Positions 42,139 through 50,401 of a stretch of 64,000 nucleotides of DNA are shown here, one piece after another. The notes beneath the pieces were generated by a model. The model was not told the DNA's origin. It searched no databases and saw only the letters and a list, made by a program, of their open reading frames with translations. Made by a program: the position numbers and the translations under genes. How positions within the stretch are numbered: position 1 is the first letter of the stretch; each line of letters starts with the position of its first letter. The stretch comes from Rhabdothermincola_A sp041688815 (GTDB lineage Bacteria; Actinomycetota; Acidimicrobiia; Acidimicrobiales; Acidimicrobilacustridaceae), in contig JBDNHK010000007.1 of assembly GCA_041688815.1 (NCBI GenBank), positions 20,851 to 84,850 on the forward strand, written 5' to 3'.

Positions 42139-42762
42139 GTGCCCGTCGACGCCCCCCTCTACCCCGTGAACCTGGTGGTGTCGGGACGGCGCTGTCTCGT
42201 GGTCGGTGGCGGACCGGTGGCCCTGCAGAAGGCCCGGGAACTGGTGGCTTGCGAGGCGGTGGTCGACGTGGTCGCCCCCGAGATCGTCGACGAGCTCGTC
42301 GCGCTGGCGGTCACCTGCCACCGTCGGCCCTATCGCTCGGGCGAGGTGGCCGGCTACCGGTTGGCCGTCACCGCCACCAGCGACCGGTCGGTGAACCGCC
42401 AGGTGTTCGTGGAGGGCGAGGCCCACGGGGTGTGGGTCAACTCGGCCGACGACCCCGCGAATTGCGCTTTCACCCTGCCCAGCCGGGTCCGGCAGGGGCC
42501 CTTGTTGGTGACTTTCGCCACGGGAGGGCGTTCTCCGGCCCTGGCGACGTGGTTACGGCGCCGTTTCACGGCAGAATTCGGTCCTGAGTACCTCACCTTG
42601 TTGGACGTGCTGTCCGAGGCGAGGGAGCGACTGCGCCAAGAGGGCACCTCGACCGAAGGCCTGAACTGGCAAGGTGCGCTCGATTCGGGAATGCTGGATC
42701 TGATCCGCGAGGGCCGCCTCGCCGAAGCCAAGGAGCGCCTCCAGGCGTGTCTGTCGTCGTGA
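42139..42762 (+). CDS. Precorrin-2 dehydrogenase / sirohydrochlorin ferrochelatase-like (MET8/CysG-N)
   Basis: The 207-residue protein has the NAD motif RCLVVGGGPVALQKARELV, VNSADDPANCAFTLPS and RQGPLLVTFATGGRSPALATWLRR, the pattern of Met8p and the CysG N-terminal domain. These enzymes oxidise precorrin-2 to sirohydrochlorin for siroheme. Its place between rex and hemA links siroheme and haem supply to redox state. The GTG starts one base after the rex stop, and it overlaps hemA by 16 bases. Confidence 0.88.
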   Translation: MPVDAPLYPVNLVVSGRRCLVVGGGPVALQKARELVACEAVVDVVAPEIVDELVALAVTCHRRPYRSGEVAGYRLAVTATSDRSVNRQVFVEGEAHGVWVNSADDPANCAFTLPSRVRQGPLLVTFATGGRSPALATWLRRRFTAEFGPEYLTLLDVLSEARERLRQEGTSTEGLNWQGALDSGMLDLIREGRLAEAKERLQACLSS

Positions 42763-44006
42763 TCGGCCTGAATCACCGCACCGTGCCCCTCGATCTGCTC
42801 GAGCGGCTCACCGTCGATGATTCCCGTCTTCCCAAGGCTCTGGCCGATGTCGTGTCGCGCGATCACATCAGCGAGGCCGTCGTGCTCTCGACGTGCAACC
42901 GCACCGAGGTCTACGCCGTCGCCGAGAAGTTCCATCCGGCCTATGCCGACCTGCGCGATTTCCTCTCCGAGATGGCCTTCCTCCCGCCGGAGACGTTCGC
43001 CGAGCACCTTTACCTGCACGACGGCGCCGACGCGGCGTCGCATCTGTTCGCCGTCGCCTCCGGCATCGACTCCGCCGTCGTCGGCGAGGCCGAGATCCTC
43101 GGGCAGGTGCGCCACGCGTGGGAACGGGCCCAGGGCGAGGGTGCGGCCGGCAGCCAGCTCAACCTGCTGTTCCGCCACGCGCTCGAGATCGGCAAGCGGG
43201 CCCGCACCGACACCGGCATCGGTCGTCACGTCGCTTCGGTCTCGAGCGCCGCCGTGGCCATGGCCGCCGCCCATCTGGGGTCGCTCGATGGCCGGTCCAT
43301 CCTGGTGCTCGGTGCCGGCGAGATGGGCGGGGGCATGGTGCGGGCCCTGGCGGGCAAGGGTGTCACCGACGTCCGCATCGCCAACCGCACCCGCGATCGG
43401 GCCGAGGAGATCGCCTCACGGGTCGGGGGCCGGGCCATCCGCCTGGCCGATCTCGACCAGTCGCTGGCCGAGGTCGATCTGCTGTTGACCGGTACGGGAG
43501 CCACGTCGATGCTGCTCGAGCACGCCGACATCGCCCGGGTGATGACCGTGCGTCACGGCCGGCCGCTGCTGGTCGTCGACGTCGCCGTGCCCCGCGACGT
43601 CGATCCTTCGGCGGCGGACCTTCCTGGTGTCACCCTGCTCGACATGGACGACCTGCGGGCCTTCGCCGAGACCGGGCAGGCCGAGCGCCGCCGCGAGGTC
43701 GACGCGGTCCGGGTGCTCGTCGCCGCCGAGCTCGACCGCTACGTCGCCGTCAGCTCCGCTCGTGAGGTCGCCCCCCTCGTCGCCTCCCTGCACGATCGGG
43801 CCGAGGCGGTGCGGTTGGCCGAGCTCGACCGCTTCCGCACGCGTCTCGGTGAACTCGATGCGCGTCAGGCCGAGGCCGTCGAGGCCCTCACCCGCGGCAT
43901 CGTGGCCAAGCTCCTGCACGATCCCACCGTGGGGCTCAAGGATGCCGCCGGCACCCCCCGCGGCGCGCGCCTCTCCGAGGCCCTGCGCGATCTCTTCTCG
44001 CTCTGA
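42747..44006 (+). CDS. hemA: Glutamyl-tRNA reductase
   Basis: HemA makes glutamate-1-semialdehyde from Glu-tRNA, the first step of the C5 haem pathway. The 419-residue protein has IGLNHRTVPLDLLERL, the catalytic cysteine in LSTCNRTEVYAV, EAEILGQVRHAWERA, the NADPH motif VLGAGEMGGGMVRAL and the C-terminal dimerisation helix. All key residues are present. The GTG start overlaps the preceding gene. Confidence 0.96.
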   Translation: MSVVVIGLNHRTVPLDLLERLTVDDSRLPKALADVVSRDHISEAVVLSTCNRTEVYAVAEKFHPAYADLRDFLSEMAFLPPETFAEHLYLHDGADAASHLFAVASGIDSAVVGEAEILGQVRHAWERAQGEGAAGSQLNLLFRHALEIGKRARTDTGIGRHVASVSSAAVAMAAAHLGSLDGRSILVLGAGEMGGGMVRALAGKGVTDVRIANRTRDRAEEIASRVGGRAIRLADLDQSLAEVDLLLTGTGATSMLLEHADIARVMTVRHGRPLLVVDVAVPRDVDPSAADLPGVTLLDMDDLRAFAETGQAERRREVDAVRVLVAAELDRYVAVSSAREVAPLVASLHDRAEAVRLAELDRFRTRLGELDARQAEAVEALTRGIVAKLLHDPTVGLKDAAGTPRGARLSEALRDLFSL

Positions 44007-44013
44007 GCGGTCG

Positions 44014-44937
44014 ATGACCGCGCTACGCCTGCGCGCCGCCACCCGTGGGAGCGCCTTGGCCCGCTGGCAGACCGATCACGTGGCTGGCCTGCTCGTCTCG
44101 GCCGGCGCGGCTCGAGGCGTCGAGGTCACGGTCGAGGCCGTGGTGGTCGAGACGACCGCCGACGTCCGCCTCGACATCCCGATCTGGGAGATGGGCGGAA
44201 AGGGTGTGTTCGTGAAGGAGGTGCAGGCCGCGGTGCTCGACGGACGAGCCGACATCGCCGTGCACTCGGGAAAGGACCTCCCGGCGCTGACCCCCGATGC
44301 TCTGGTGCTGGCGGCGGTGCCCGAGCGGGCCGATGCCCGTGACGTGCTCATCGGCTCCACCCTCGACGGGTTGCGTCCCGGTGCGATGGTGGCCACTGGT
44401 TCGGTGCGCCGCCGGGCCCAGCTGGCGTGGCTGAGGCCCGACCTCACCTTCGCCGGGTTGCGCGGCAACATCGCCACGCGCCTGTCGAAGGCCGCACAGT
44501 TCGACGCCATCGTGATGGCGGCCGCGGCCCTCGACCGGCTGGACCTCGATCTGGGTGACCGTGTGGTGGAGGTCCTCGACCCCGCGGTGATGCTCCCTCA
44601 GGTGGCCCAGGGGGCGTTGGCGGTGGAGTGCCGAGCCGACGACGATTCCGGTCGCGAGCTGCTCTCGGCCATCGAGCACGCCGCCAGCCGCGTCGCCGTC
44701 GATGCCGAGCGAGCCTTCCTGGCCGAGCTGGGTGGCGACTGCGATCTCCCTGCGGGCGCCTACGCGATCATTGCCGGCGAAACCCTTGTCATCGAGGCGT
44801 TGCTCGCCTCGATGGACGGTCACACCCTCCTGCGCGAGCGTCGATCCGGTGTCGGGGCCGATGGGCCCCGCCTGGGCCGCGAGTTGGCCCGCTTCCTGCT
44901 CGACGATTCAGGTGGTTCGTCACTGCTCGACCGCTGA
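44014..44937 (+). CDS. hemC: Porphobilinogen deaminase (hydroxymethylbilane synthase)
   Basis: HemC joins four porphobilinogens. The 307-residue protein has ATRGSALARWQ, the substrate-binding ATGSVRRRAQLAWLRPDL and LRGNIATRLSK, and the cofactor-binding cysteine in LGGDCDLPAGAYA. The usual HSLKDLP reads HSGKDLP here, which keeps the Lys and Asp. It begins seven bases after hemA. hemD, hemB and hemL do not follow; the next gene is on the other strand. Confidence 0.95.
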   Translation: MTALRLRAATRGSALARWQTDHVAGLLVSAGAARGVEVTVEAVVVETTADVRLDIPIWEMGGKGVFVKEVQAAVLDGRADIAVHSGKDLPALTPDALVLAAVPERADARDVLIGSTLDGLRPGAMVATGSVRRRAQLAWLRPDLTFAGLRGNIATRLSKAAQFDAIVMAAAALDRLDLDLGDRVVEVLDPAVMLPQVAQGALAVECRADDDSGRELLSAIEHAASRVAVDAERAFLAELGGDCDLPAGAYAIIAGETLVIEALLASMDGHTLLRERRSGVGADGPRLGRELARFLLDDSGGSSLLDR

Positions 44938-44940
44938 GCG

Positions 44941-46137
44941 TCAGCGGGGGATGGTCGAGCCGGCGGCGCGGACGGGTCGGCCGTCGGTGTCGATGGCCGC
45001 GGCCATGAGCTGGGCGATCTTGGCCGAGTCGCGCACCGCCTGGAAGGGGACCAGCGACTCGTCGTCGACGGCCACCAGGGCCCACGCGTTGCGGGTTCGG
45101 TCGACGAGGGGGTACACCCCGAACCGGGAGGGGGCGCTGATCATCGAAGCCAATCGGGTGCCGTCGCCCCGCAGGCGGTCGCGCCAGACGCCCAGTCCGT
45201 AGGTGGGGATGCCCGTTGCGGCCACCCACGGTTCGGCGCTGGTGTCGAGGCTCGGGGTCTGATCGCGTTCCATCTCCTCGACCGAGCCGGAATCGAGGAC
45301 CCGACCGTTCGGGGTGTCCCCCCGGGCGACGATCATGGTGAGGAAGCGCCCGAGGTCGTCGGCGGTGGTGGCCCCATCGGCGGCGAGCAGGCCGCGAGGC
45401 ATGGCGGCGACGGGGTTTCCGGCCGGGTCGACGGGGTGGAGAAAGCCCGTGGCTCCCATGCCGACCGGTGCCAGGAGCCGTTCGTCGACCACGGTGGCCC
45501 AGGGTTGGCCGGTGAGTTGCTCGGCCAGGCGGGCGGCCACGTGGTAGCCGACGCGGCTGAGGGCGAACACCGAACCCGGAGGGCCGAGGAGCCCGACGGT
45601 GGCGATGGCCTCGTCACAGGTGACGGGGGTGTCGCACTCCACTGCCGACGGCAACCCGGAGGTCTGGGAGAGCAGTTGGCGAAGGGTGATGCTCGCTTGG
45701 GGTCCTCGATCCATCGACGTCAGTGTCTTGCTCACGGGTTCGTCGAGGGTCACCAGCCCGTCGTCGACGAGGGTCATGAGCGTGGCCGACGTGAGCCACA
45801 TCCCCGTCTCGGCGAGGGGCAAGGGGGAGGTGGGTGTGGCGATGCCCGTGGTGAAGGTGTGGAGCCGATTGGCGTCCTGCTCGACGATCAGCAGGGCACC
45901 GTCGAGCGCCGCCCGGTCGACCCGGTCCTGGAGCTGCTGGTCGAGGAACGCCAATGGCACGGTGGGTACGGTGATGGCCGGGCCGGCTTCGAGGACGGGC
46001 GCATCGCCGCCATCGGCCGCAGGTGTGTCGCCGCCGGTGCACGACGCGCCGAGCAGGGCGACGGCGAGGCCCAGCGCCAGCAGTGCGAGCAGGTGACGCA
46101 AACGCGAGACTCGGAGTTCGGAGGAGGTGGGCGACAT
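44941..46137 (-). CDS. Exported serine-beta-lactamase-like protein, probable pseudoenzyme
   Basis: The 398-residue protein has an N-terminal signal helix (14-30) and a cysteine at 33 that may be a lipidation site, though the lipobox (GASC) is imperfect. The rest fits the class C beta-lactamase/PBP fold (LVDDGLVTLDEPVSK, LLSQTSGLPS, LLAPVGMGATGF). The SxxK nucleophile motif that should precede WLT reads ETGM (110-113), and the YxN motif reads LSR. Both catalytic motifs are therefore lost. It could be a binding protein. The ATG is 8 bases after TAGCCT on the minus strand. Confidence 0.82.
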   Translation of the reverse strand: MSPTSSELRVSRLRHLLALLALGLAVALLGASCTGGDTPAADGGDAPVLEAGPAITVPTVPLAFLDQQLQDRVDRAALDGALLIVEQDANRLHTFTTGIATPTSPLPLAETGMWLTSATLMTLVDDGLVTLDEPVSKTLTSMDRGPQASITLRQLLSQTSGLPSAVECDTPVTCDEAIATVGLLGPPGSVFALSRVGYHVAARLAEQLTGQPWATVVDERLLAPVGMGATGFLHPVDPAGNPVAAMPRGLLAADGATTADDLGRFLTMIVARGDTPNGRVLDSGSVEEMERDQTPSLDTSAEPWVAATGIPTYGLGVWRDRLRGDGTRLASMISAPSRFGVYPLVDRTRNAWALVAVDDESLVPFQAVRDSAKIAQLMAAAIDTDGRPVRAAGSTIPR

Positions 46138-46145
46138 CGGCAGTG

Positions 46146-46177
46146 AGGCTACGAGCGATACCGGGGGATCCCCCGGT
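46146..46177. promoter_or_regulatory. Leaderless promoter and 18-bp perfect palindrome between divergent genes
   Basis: TAGCCT on the minus strand (46146-46151) is 8 bases from the lipoprotein ATG. Next to it, ACCGGGGGATCCCCCGGT (46160-46177) is a perfect 18-base palindrome, centrally placed between the divergent start codons. It could be a regulator binding site or form a hairpin in either transcript. Confidence 0.5.
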
Positions 46178-46192
46178 CAGGATGGGCACGAG

Positions 46193-46786
46193 GTGGGCGT
46201 GGGACCGCACCCCCGGCCGTGGCCCGACGACCCCCGGCTCGATCCCGAGCTCCTCCAGGGCGGTGATCGCCGCAACGTGCTCGACCGCTACCGGTACTGG
46301 TCCAACGCGGCGATCGTGGCCGAGCTCGACACCCGGCGCCACCCCTTCCACGTGGCCATCGAGAACTGGCAGCACGACCTGAACATCGGAACCGTCGTGC
46401 GCACCGCCAACGCCTTCAACGCCGCCGGCGTGCACATCGTCGGGCGTCGTCGGTGGAACCGTCGTGGGGCGATGGTCACGGATCGGTACTTGCACGTGCA
46501 GCATCACCCCGAGTTGGCCGATCTCGCCCGGTGGGCCGACGAGCAGCGGCTCCCGATCGTTGCTATCGACATCGTTCCGGGGGCGGTGGCGCTCGAGGCC
46601 GCCGTGCTCCCCGAGCGTTGTGTCCTGCTGTTCGGCCAGGAGGGCCCCGGTCTCTCGCCGGCGGCACTCGACGCCGCCGGGCTCGTGTGCTCCATCGCCC
46701 AGTTCGGCTCGACTCGCTCGATCAACGCCGGGGTGGCGGCAGGGATCGCCATGCACACCTGGATCAGGACCCACGTCACGATCTGA
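46193..46786 (+). CDS. TrmH/SpoU-family RNA 2'-O-methyltransferase
   Basis: The 197-residue protein has the SPOUT motifs: NIGTVVRTANAFNAAGVHIVGRRRW (motif 1), LLFGQEGPGLSPAAL (motif 2) and STRSINAGVAAGIAMHTW (motif 3), which form the SAM-binding knot. Family members methylate ribose in tRNA or 23S rRNA; the target here is unknown. The GTG at 46193 is preferred since earlier starts run into the palindrome and the divergent gene. The start remains uncertain. Confidence 0.85.
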   Translation: MGVGPHPRPWPDDPRLDPELLQGGDRRNVLDRYRYWSNAAIVAELDTRRHPFHVAIENWQHDLNIGTVVRTANAFNAAGVHIVGRRRWNRRGAMVTDRYLHVQHHPELADLARWADEQRLPIVAIDIVPGAVALEAAVLPERCVLLFGQEGPGLSPAALDAAGLVCSIAQFGSTRSINAGVAAGIAMHTWIRTHVTI

Positions 46787-46957
46787 CCGGGCGAAGGTCC
46801 GTGCCGCAGAACCTTGTCACGGCAGGGGTCGTTCGGAACCTCCTCCTGGTCCTCGCCTCTCGGTGCCGAGGTCGATGGCCAGGATCAGAGGCTCCCCGGG
46901 GGCGGAAGCCTGAGGCGCCCGTTCGGTGTCGGTCACCGCCGAATCGTCCTCCACTCC

Positions 46958-46963
46958 TACACT
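46958..46963 (+). promoter_or_regulatory. Leaderless -10 of the gamma-glutamylamine cluster
   Basis: TACACT lies 8 bases before the GTG of the glutamine-synthetase-like gene, with no Shine-Dalgarno in between. The rest of the 185-base gap (46787-46971) holds a short stem (AGGCT/AGCCT) but no gene. Confidence 0.45.
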
Positions 46964-46971
46964 CCAGGCTC

Positions 46972-48345
46972 GTGGACAACCCTACGGCGCAGGCCGTCAT
47001 CGAAGAGCTGAAGGCAACGTCGCCCAGCCACGTCAAGGTCGCCGTCACCGACATCGACGGGGTGCTGCGGGGCAAGTACCTGGCCACCGAGAAGTTCCTG
47101 TCCGCCGTCGACGCCGGTTTCGGGTTCTGCAACGTGGTGTTCGGCTGGGACTCGAACGACCAGTGCTACGACAACACCACCTACACCGGTTGGCAGAGCG
47201 GGTACCCCGATGCCGAGGTTCGCATCGACCTCTCCACTCATCGTCGGATCCCGTGGGAGGACGACCGGCATTTCTTCCTCGGCCAGTTCGCCGGGCCGGG
47301 CGACACCCGCCATGACGTCTGTCCCCGGTCGATGCTCGGGCACGTCCTCGAGCGGGCCGAGGCCATGGGCGTGGTCCCGCAGGTGGGCATGGAGTTCGAA
47401 TGGTTCAACTTTGCGGAGACGACGCACTCCCTGCACGCCGGCCGGTTCGTCGACCCACAGCCGCTCACCCCTGGCATGTTCGGGTACTCCATCGCCCGTC
47501 AGGCGCTCAACCAGCCGTACTTCGACGCGCTGCTCTCGGAGCTGACCGCCTTCGGGGTGCCTCTCGAGGGGCTCCACACCGAGACGGGCCCGGGGGTGTT
47601 CGAGGCGGCGATCAGCTACGGCGAGGCGCTCGGTGCCGCCGACCGGGGCGTGCTGTTCAAGTCCGGGGTGAAGGAGATCGCGACCCGCTTCGGGATCACC
47701 CCGACGTTCATGGCCCGGTGGAACACCGCGCTGCCCGGCTGCAGCGGCCACGTGCACCAGAGCCTCAGGTCGGCCGCGACCGGTCAGGGGCTGTTCCACG
47801 ATGCGGCGGCCCCGCACGTCATGAGCGCCACGTTCCGCTCCTACCTCGCTGGCATCCTCACTCTGCTGCCCGAGCTCCTGGCGCTGCTCGCACCCACCGT
47901 CAACAGCTACAAGCGGCTGGTCGACGGCTTCTGGGCCCCCACCCACCCGACGTGGGGCGTCGACAACCGCACGGTGGCGGCGAGGGTCATCGGGGGCGGT
48001 GCCTCGTCCACGCGGCTGGAGCTGCGGGTCCCCGGCGCCGACGTCAACCCCTACCTCGCCGTGGCCGTTGGGGTGGCCGCCGGGTTGTGGGGCATCGAGC
48101 GGGGGCTCGAGCTCGACGCCGTACCGGTGGTCGGCAACGGGTACGACCTCGGCTCCGATGCCGCCCCCCGCTTCGCACGCACGCTGCAGGAGGCCACGGC
48201 GGCGTTGGCCGGCTCGACCATCGCCCCCGAGCTCTTCGGCCCCGCGTTCGTGGAGCACTTCGTGCAGACCCGTGAATGGGAGTGGCGCCAGTTCGGCGAG
48301 GCCGTCACCGACTGGGAGCTGCGCCGCTACCTCGAGATCATCTGA
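46972..48345 (+). CDS. Glutamine synthetase-like gamma-glutamylamine synthetase (PuuA/GlnA3-type)
   Basis: The 457-residue protein has the glutamine-synthetase fold: VTDIDGVLRGKYL, the metal glutamates in GMEFEWFNF and TETGPGVFEAAI, the histidine site CSGHVHQSL, NSYKRLVDGFWAP and the Arg-containing RLELRVPGADVNPYLA. It lacks the long form and adenylylation loop of GlnA. Its neighbours (PuuD-like amidase, aldehyde dehydrogenase, alcohol dehydrogenase) indicate that it attaches glutamate to an amine such as putrescine or ethanolamine. The GTG start fits the leaderless -10 at 8 bases. Confidence 0.88.
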   Translation: MDNPTAQAVIEELKATSPSHVKVAVTDIDGVLRGKYLATEKFLSAVDAGFGFCNVVFGWDSNDQCYDNTTYTGWQSGYPDAEVRIDLSTHRRIPWEDDRHFFLGQFAGPGDTRHDVCPRSMLGHVLERAEAMGVVPQVGMEFEWFNFAETTHSLHAGRFVDPQPLTPGMFGYSIARQALNQPYFDALLSELTAFGVPLEGLHTETGPGVFEAAISYGEALGAADRGVLFKSGVKEIATRFGITPTFMARWNTALPGCSGHVHQSLRSAATGQGLFHDAAAPHVMSATFRSYLAGILTLLPELLALLAPTVNSYKRLVDGFWAPTHPTWGVDNRTVAARVIGGGASSTRLELRVPGADVNPYLAVAVGVAAGLWGIERGLELDAVPVVGNGYDLGSDAAPRFARTLQEATAALAGSTIAPELFGPAFVEHFVQTREWEWRQFGEAVTDWELRRYLEII

Positions 48346-48363
48346 CCCGCCGGGTGCCCGTTG

Positions 48364-48385
48364 GCCCCGGCCCTTCGACCGGGGC
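48364..48385. other. Intercistronic hairpin
   Basis: GCCCCGG (48364-48370) pairs with CCGGGGC (48379-48385) across an 8-base loop, about 20 bases after the synthetase stop. There is no T-tract. It may stabilise or partly attenuate the transcript before the alcohol dehydrogenase gene. Confidence 0.4.
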
Positions 48386-48458
48386 ACACTGATCGCCGAG
48401 CGGAAAGGCAGTTCGTCGTGGACCTCATCGTTGCCGCCATTCCCGGCCCTCGCCCACA

Positions 48459-49613
48459 GTGGGGCCCGTGACCGTCCTCCGCTTCTCGTTCCCCAATGAC
48501 ATCCACTTCGGCGTCGGCGCCCGGGCGGGGTTGGCGGACTTGCTGGCCGAGCTCGGCGTGAGCCGTCCCCTGGTGGTCACCGACCGTGGCGTGGCCGCGC
48601 TCCCGCTGTGGCCCGAGATCGTGGGCCTGGCCGGTGTGAACGGCGCCGCGGTCGCCGGCTTCACCGACGTGCACGGGAACCCGACGCTGGCCCAGGTCGA
48701 GGCCGGGGTCGAGGCCTACCGCGCCCACGGTGCCGACGGGATCGTGGCGCTCGGCGGGGGCGCGGCCATTGACGTGGCCAAGGCGGTGGCGCTGGCCGCG
48801 AGCCACGCGGGCACGTTGTTCGACTATGAGGACGAGGCGCCTGGCGCTCGCCCCATAACTGCCGCCGTGCCCCCCATCCTCGCTCTCCCCACCACGGCGG
48901 GAACCGGCAGTGAGGTCGGACGCAGCGCAGTCATCTCGGACGACGTCACCCACGTGAAGCGCATCGTGTTCTCGCCGCACCTGATGCCCCGGGTGGTGTT
49001 GGCCGACCCCGAGCTCACCGTCGGGCTGCCCGCGCCCGTCACCGCCGCCACCGGACTGGATGCCATCACCCACAGCATCGAGGCGTTCCTCGCGCCCGCC
49101 TTCCACCCGATCTGCGACGGGATCGCCCTCGAGGGCCTGCGCCTGGCGTTCCGTGCGTTGCCCGTCGCCGTGGCCGAGCCCTCCGACCTCGGGGCGAGGG
49201 GCGACATGCTGATGGCATCGATGATGGGGGCCATCGCCTTCCAGAAGGGCCTCGGCGTCGTGCACTCCTGTGCCCACGCGCTGGGCACTGTCGCCGATCT
49301 GCACCACGGGCTGGCCAATGCCGTGATGATCGACCACGCCCTGGCCTTCAACGTGCCGGCCGTGCCGGCGAAGTTCACCCGCATGGCGCGCACCGTCGAG
49401 CTCGACGACGAACGGCCCGAGGCCTTCATCGACGCGCTGGCGGCGCTCAAGGCCCGGGTCGGGTTGCCCCGGGGGGTGGTCGATACAGGGGTCGAATCCT
49501 CGCAGCTCGAGGATCTGGTGCGGGTGGCGTTGGCTGATGGTTGTCACCTCAACAACCCTGTTGCCGTCGATGCCCTCGACTTCGAGGCGATCTTCCTCAA
49601 GGCGATGGTGTGA
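48459..49613 (+). CDS. Iron-containing alcohol dehydrogenase
   Basis: The 384-residue group III dehydrogenase has VTDRGVAALPLW, the cofactor loop ALGGGAAIDVAKAVAL, PTTAGTGSEVGRSAVI and the metal ligands in TGLDAITHSIEAF and the later H-containing GVVHSCAHALGTVADLHHGLANA. It oxidises an alcohol to an aldehyde or the reverse. In this cluster it would act on a gamma-glutamylated amino alcohol, feeding the aldehyde dehydrogenase. Two GTG starts (48459 and 48468) are possible. It overlaps the amidotransferase gene. Confidence 0.9.
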   Translation: MGPVTVLRFSFPNDIHFGVGARAGLADLLAELGVSRPLVVTDRGVAALPLWPEIVGLAGVNGAAVAGFTDVHGNPTLAQVEAGVEAYRAHGADGIVALGGGAAIDVAKAVALAASHAGTLFDYEDEAPGARPITAAVPPILALPTTAGTGSEVGRSAVISDDVTHVKRIVFSPHLMPRVVLADPELTVGLPAPVTAATGLDAITHSIEAFLAPAFHPICDGIALEGLRLAFRALPVAVAEPSDLGARGDMLMASMMGAIAFQKGLGVVHSCAHALGTVADLHHGLANAVMIDHALAFNVPAVPAKFTRMARTVELDDERPEAFIDALAALKARVGLPRGVVDTGVESSQLEDLVRVALADGCHLNNPVAVDALDFEAIFLKAMV

Positions 49614-50401
49614 CCACCCCGGCTGGTCGTGATGCCCTTCGCATCGGGTTGTCGGCGTGCTTCTTCCATGCCGAGGACCGACCGGTGTTCAAGTTCAAGA
49701 CGCTCCTCTACCTCGAGCAGTCGATGGTCCACTGGGTCGCCTCGGCCGGCGCCGTGCCGTGGATGGTGCCGACCCTGCCCGCCGAGGGGCCCCTGGCCCC
49801 GGCCGACCTCGTCGACCACCTCGATGGTCTGCTGCTGCACGGGGGCGCCGACGTCTGCCCGCGCAGCTACGGCGAGAAGCCGCTGCGCCCGCAGTGGGAG
49901 GGCGACGAGATTCGCGACCGCTACGAGATCGCGCTCGTCGAGGCGTTCCTCGCCGCCGGCAAGCCGATTCTCGGCATCTGCCGGGGCGCGCAGCTGCTCA
50001 ATGTGGCCCTCGGCGGCACCCTTTGGCAGGACCTCCCCAGCCAGGTCGGTACATCGGTCGGCCACCGCGATCAGGAGACCTACGACCGGAACCGGCACGA
50101 GATCGACGTTGTCGCCGATTCCGGGCTGGCGGCGATCTACGGCTTCGACGGTGACACCGCAACCGGGATCGTCGTGAACTCGGTCCACCACCAGGCCATC
50201 CGTGAGCCGGCGCAGGGTCTCGTGGTCGAGGCCGTCTCCACCGTCGACGGGGTGGCGGAGGCGGTGCGCCTCGACGACCCTGACCGGTGGGTGTTGGGCG
50301 TGCAATGGCATCCCGAGTTCACCGATCCGGGCGACACCGAAGTCCTCGATCGCCGTCCCTTGATGGCCGCCTTCCTCGACGCCTGTAGGAGCCGGCCATG
50401 A
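49610..50401 (+). CDS. PuuD-like gamma-glutamyl hydrolase (class I amidotransferase)
   Basis: The 263-residue protein has the nucleophile elbow GICRGAQLLNVALGG and the His-Glu pair in VQWHPEF. The N-terminal DGLLLHGGADVCPRSYG also matches PuuD, which removes glutamate from gamma-glutamyl-GABA. Here it would release the final acid after oxidation. It overlaps both neighbours by four bases, so it is tightly coupled. Confidence 0.9.
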   Translation: MTTPAGRDALRIGLSACFFHAEDRPVFKFKTLLYLEQSMVHWVASAGAVPWMVPTLPAEGPLAPADLVDHLDGLLLHGGADVCPRSYGEKPLRPQWEGDEIRDRYEIALVEAFLAAGKPILGICRGAQLLNVALGGTLWQDLPSQVGTSVGHRDQETYDRNRHEIDVVADSGLAAIYGFDGDTATGIVVNSVHHQAIREPAQGLVVEAVSTVDGVAEAVRLDDPDRWVLGVQWHPEFTDPGDTEVLDRRPLMAAFLDACRSRP

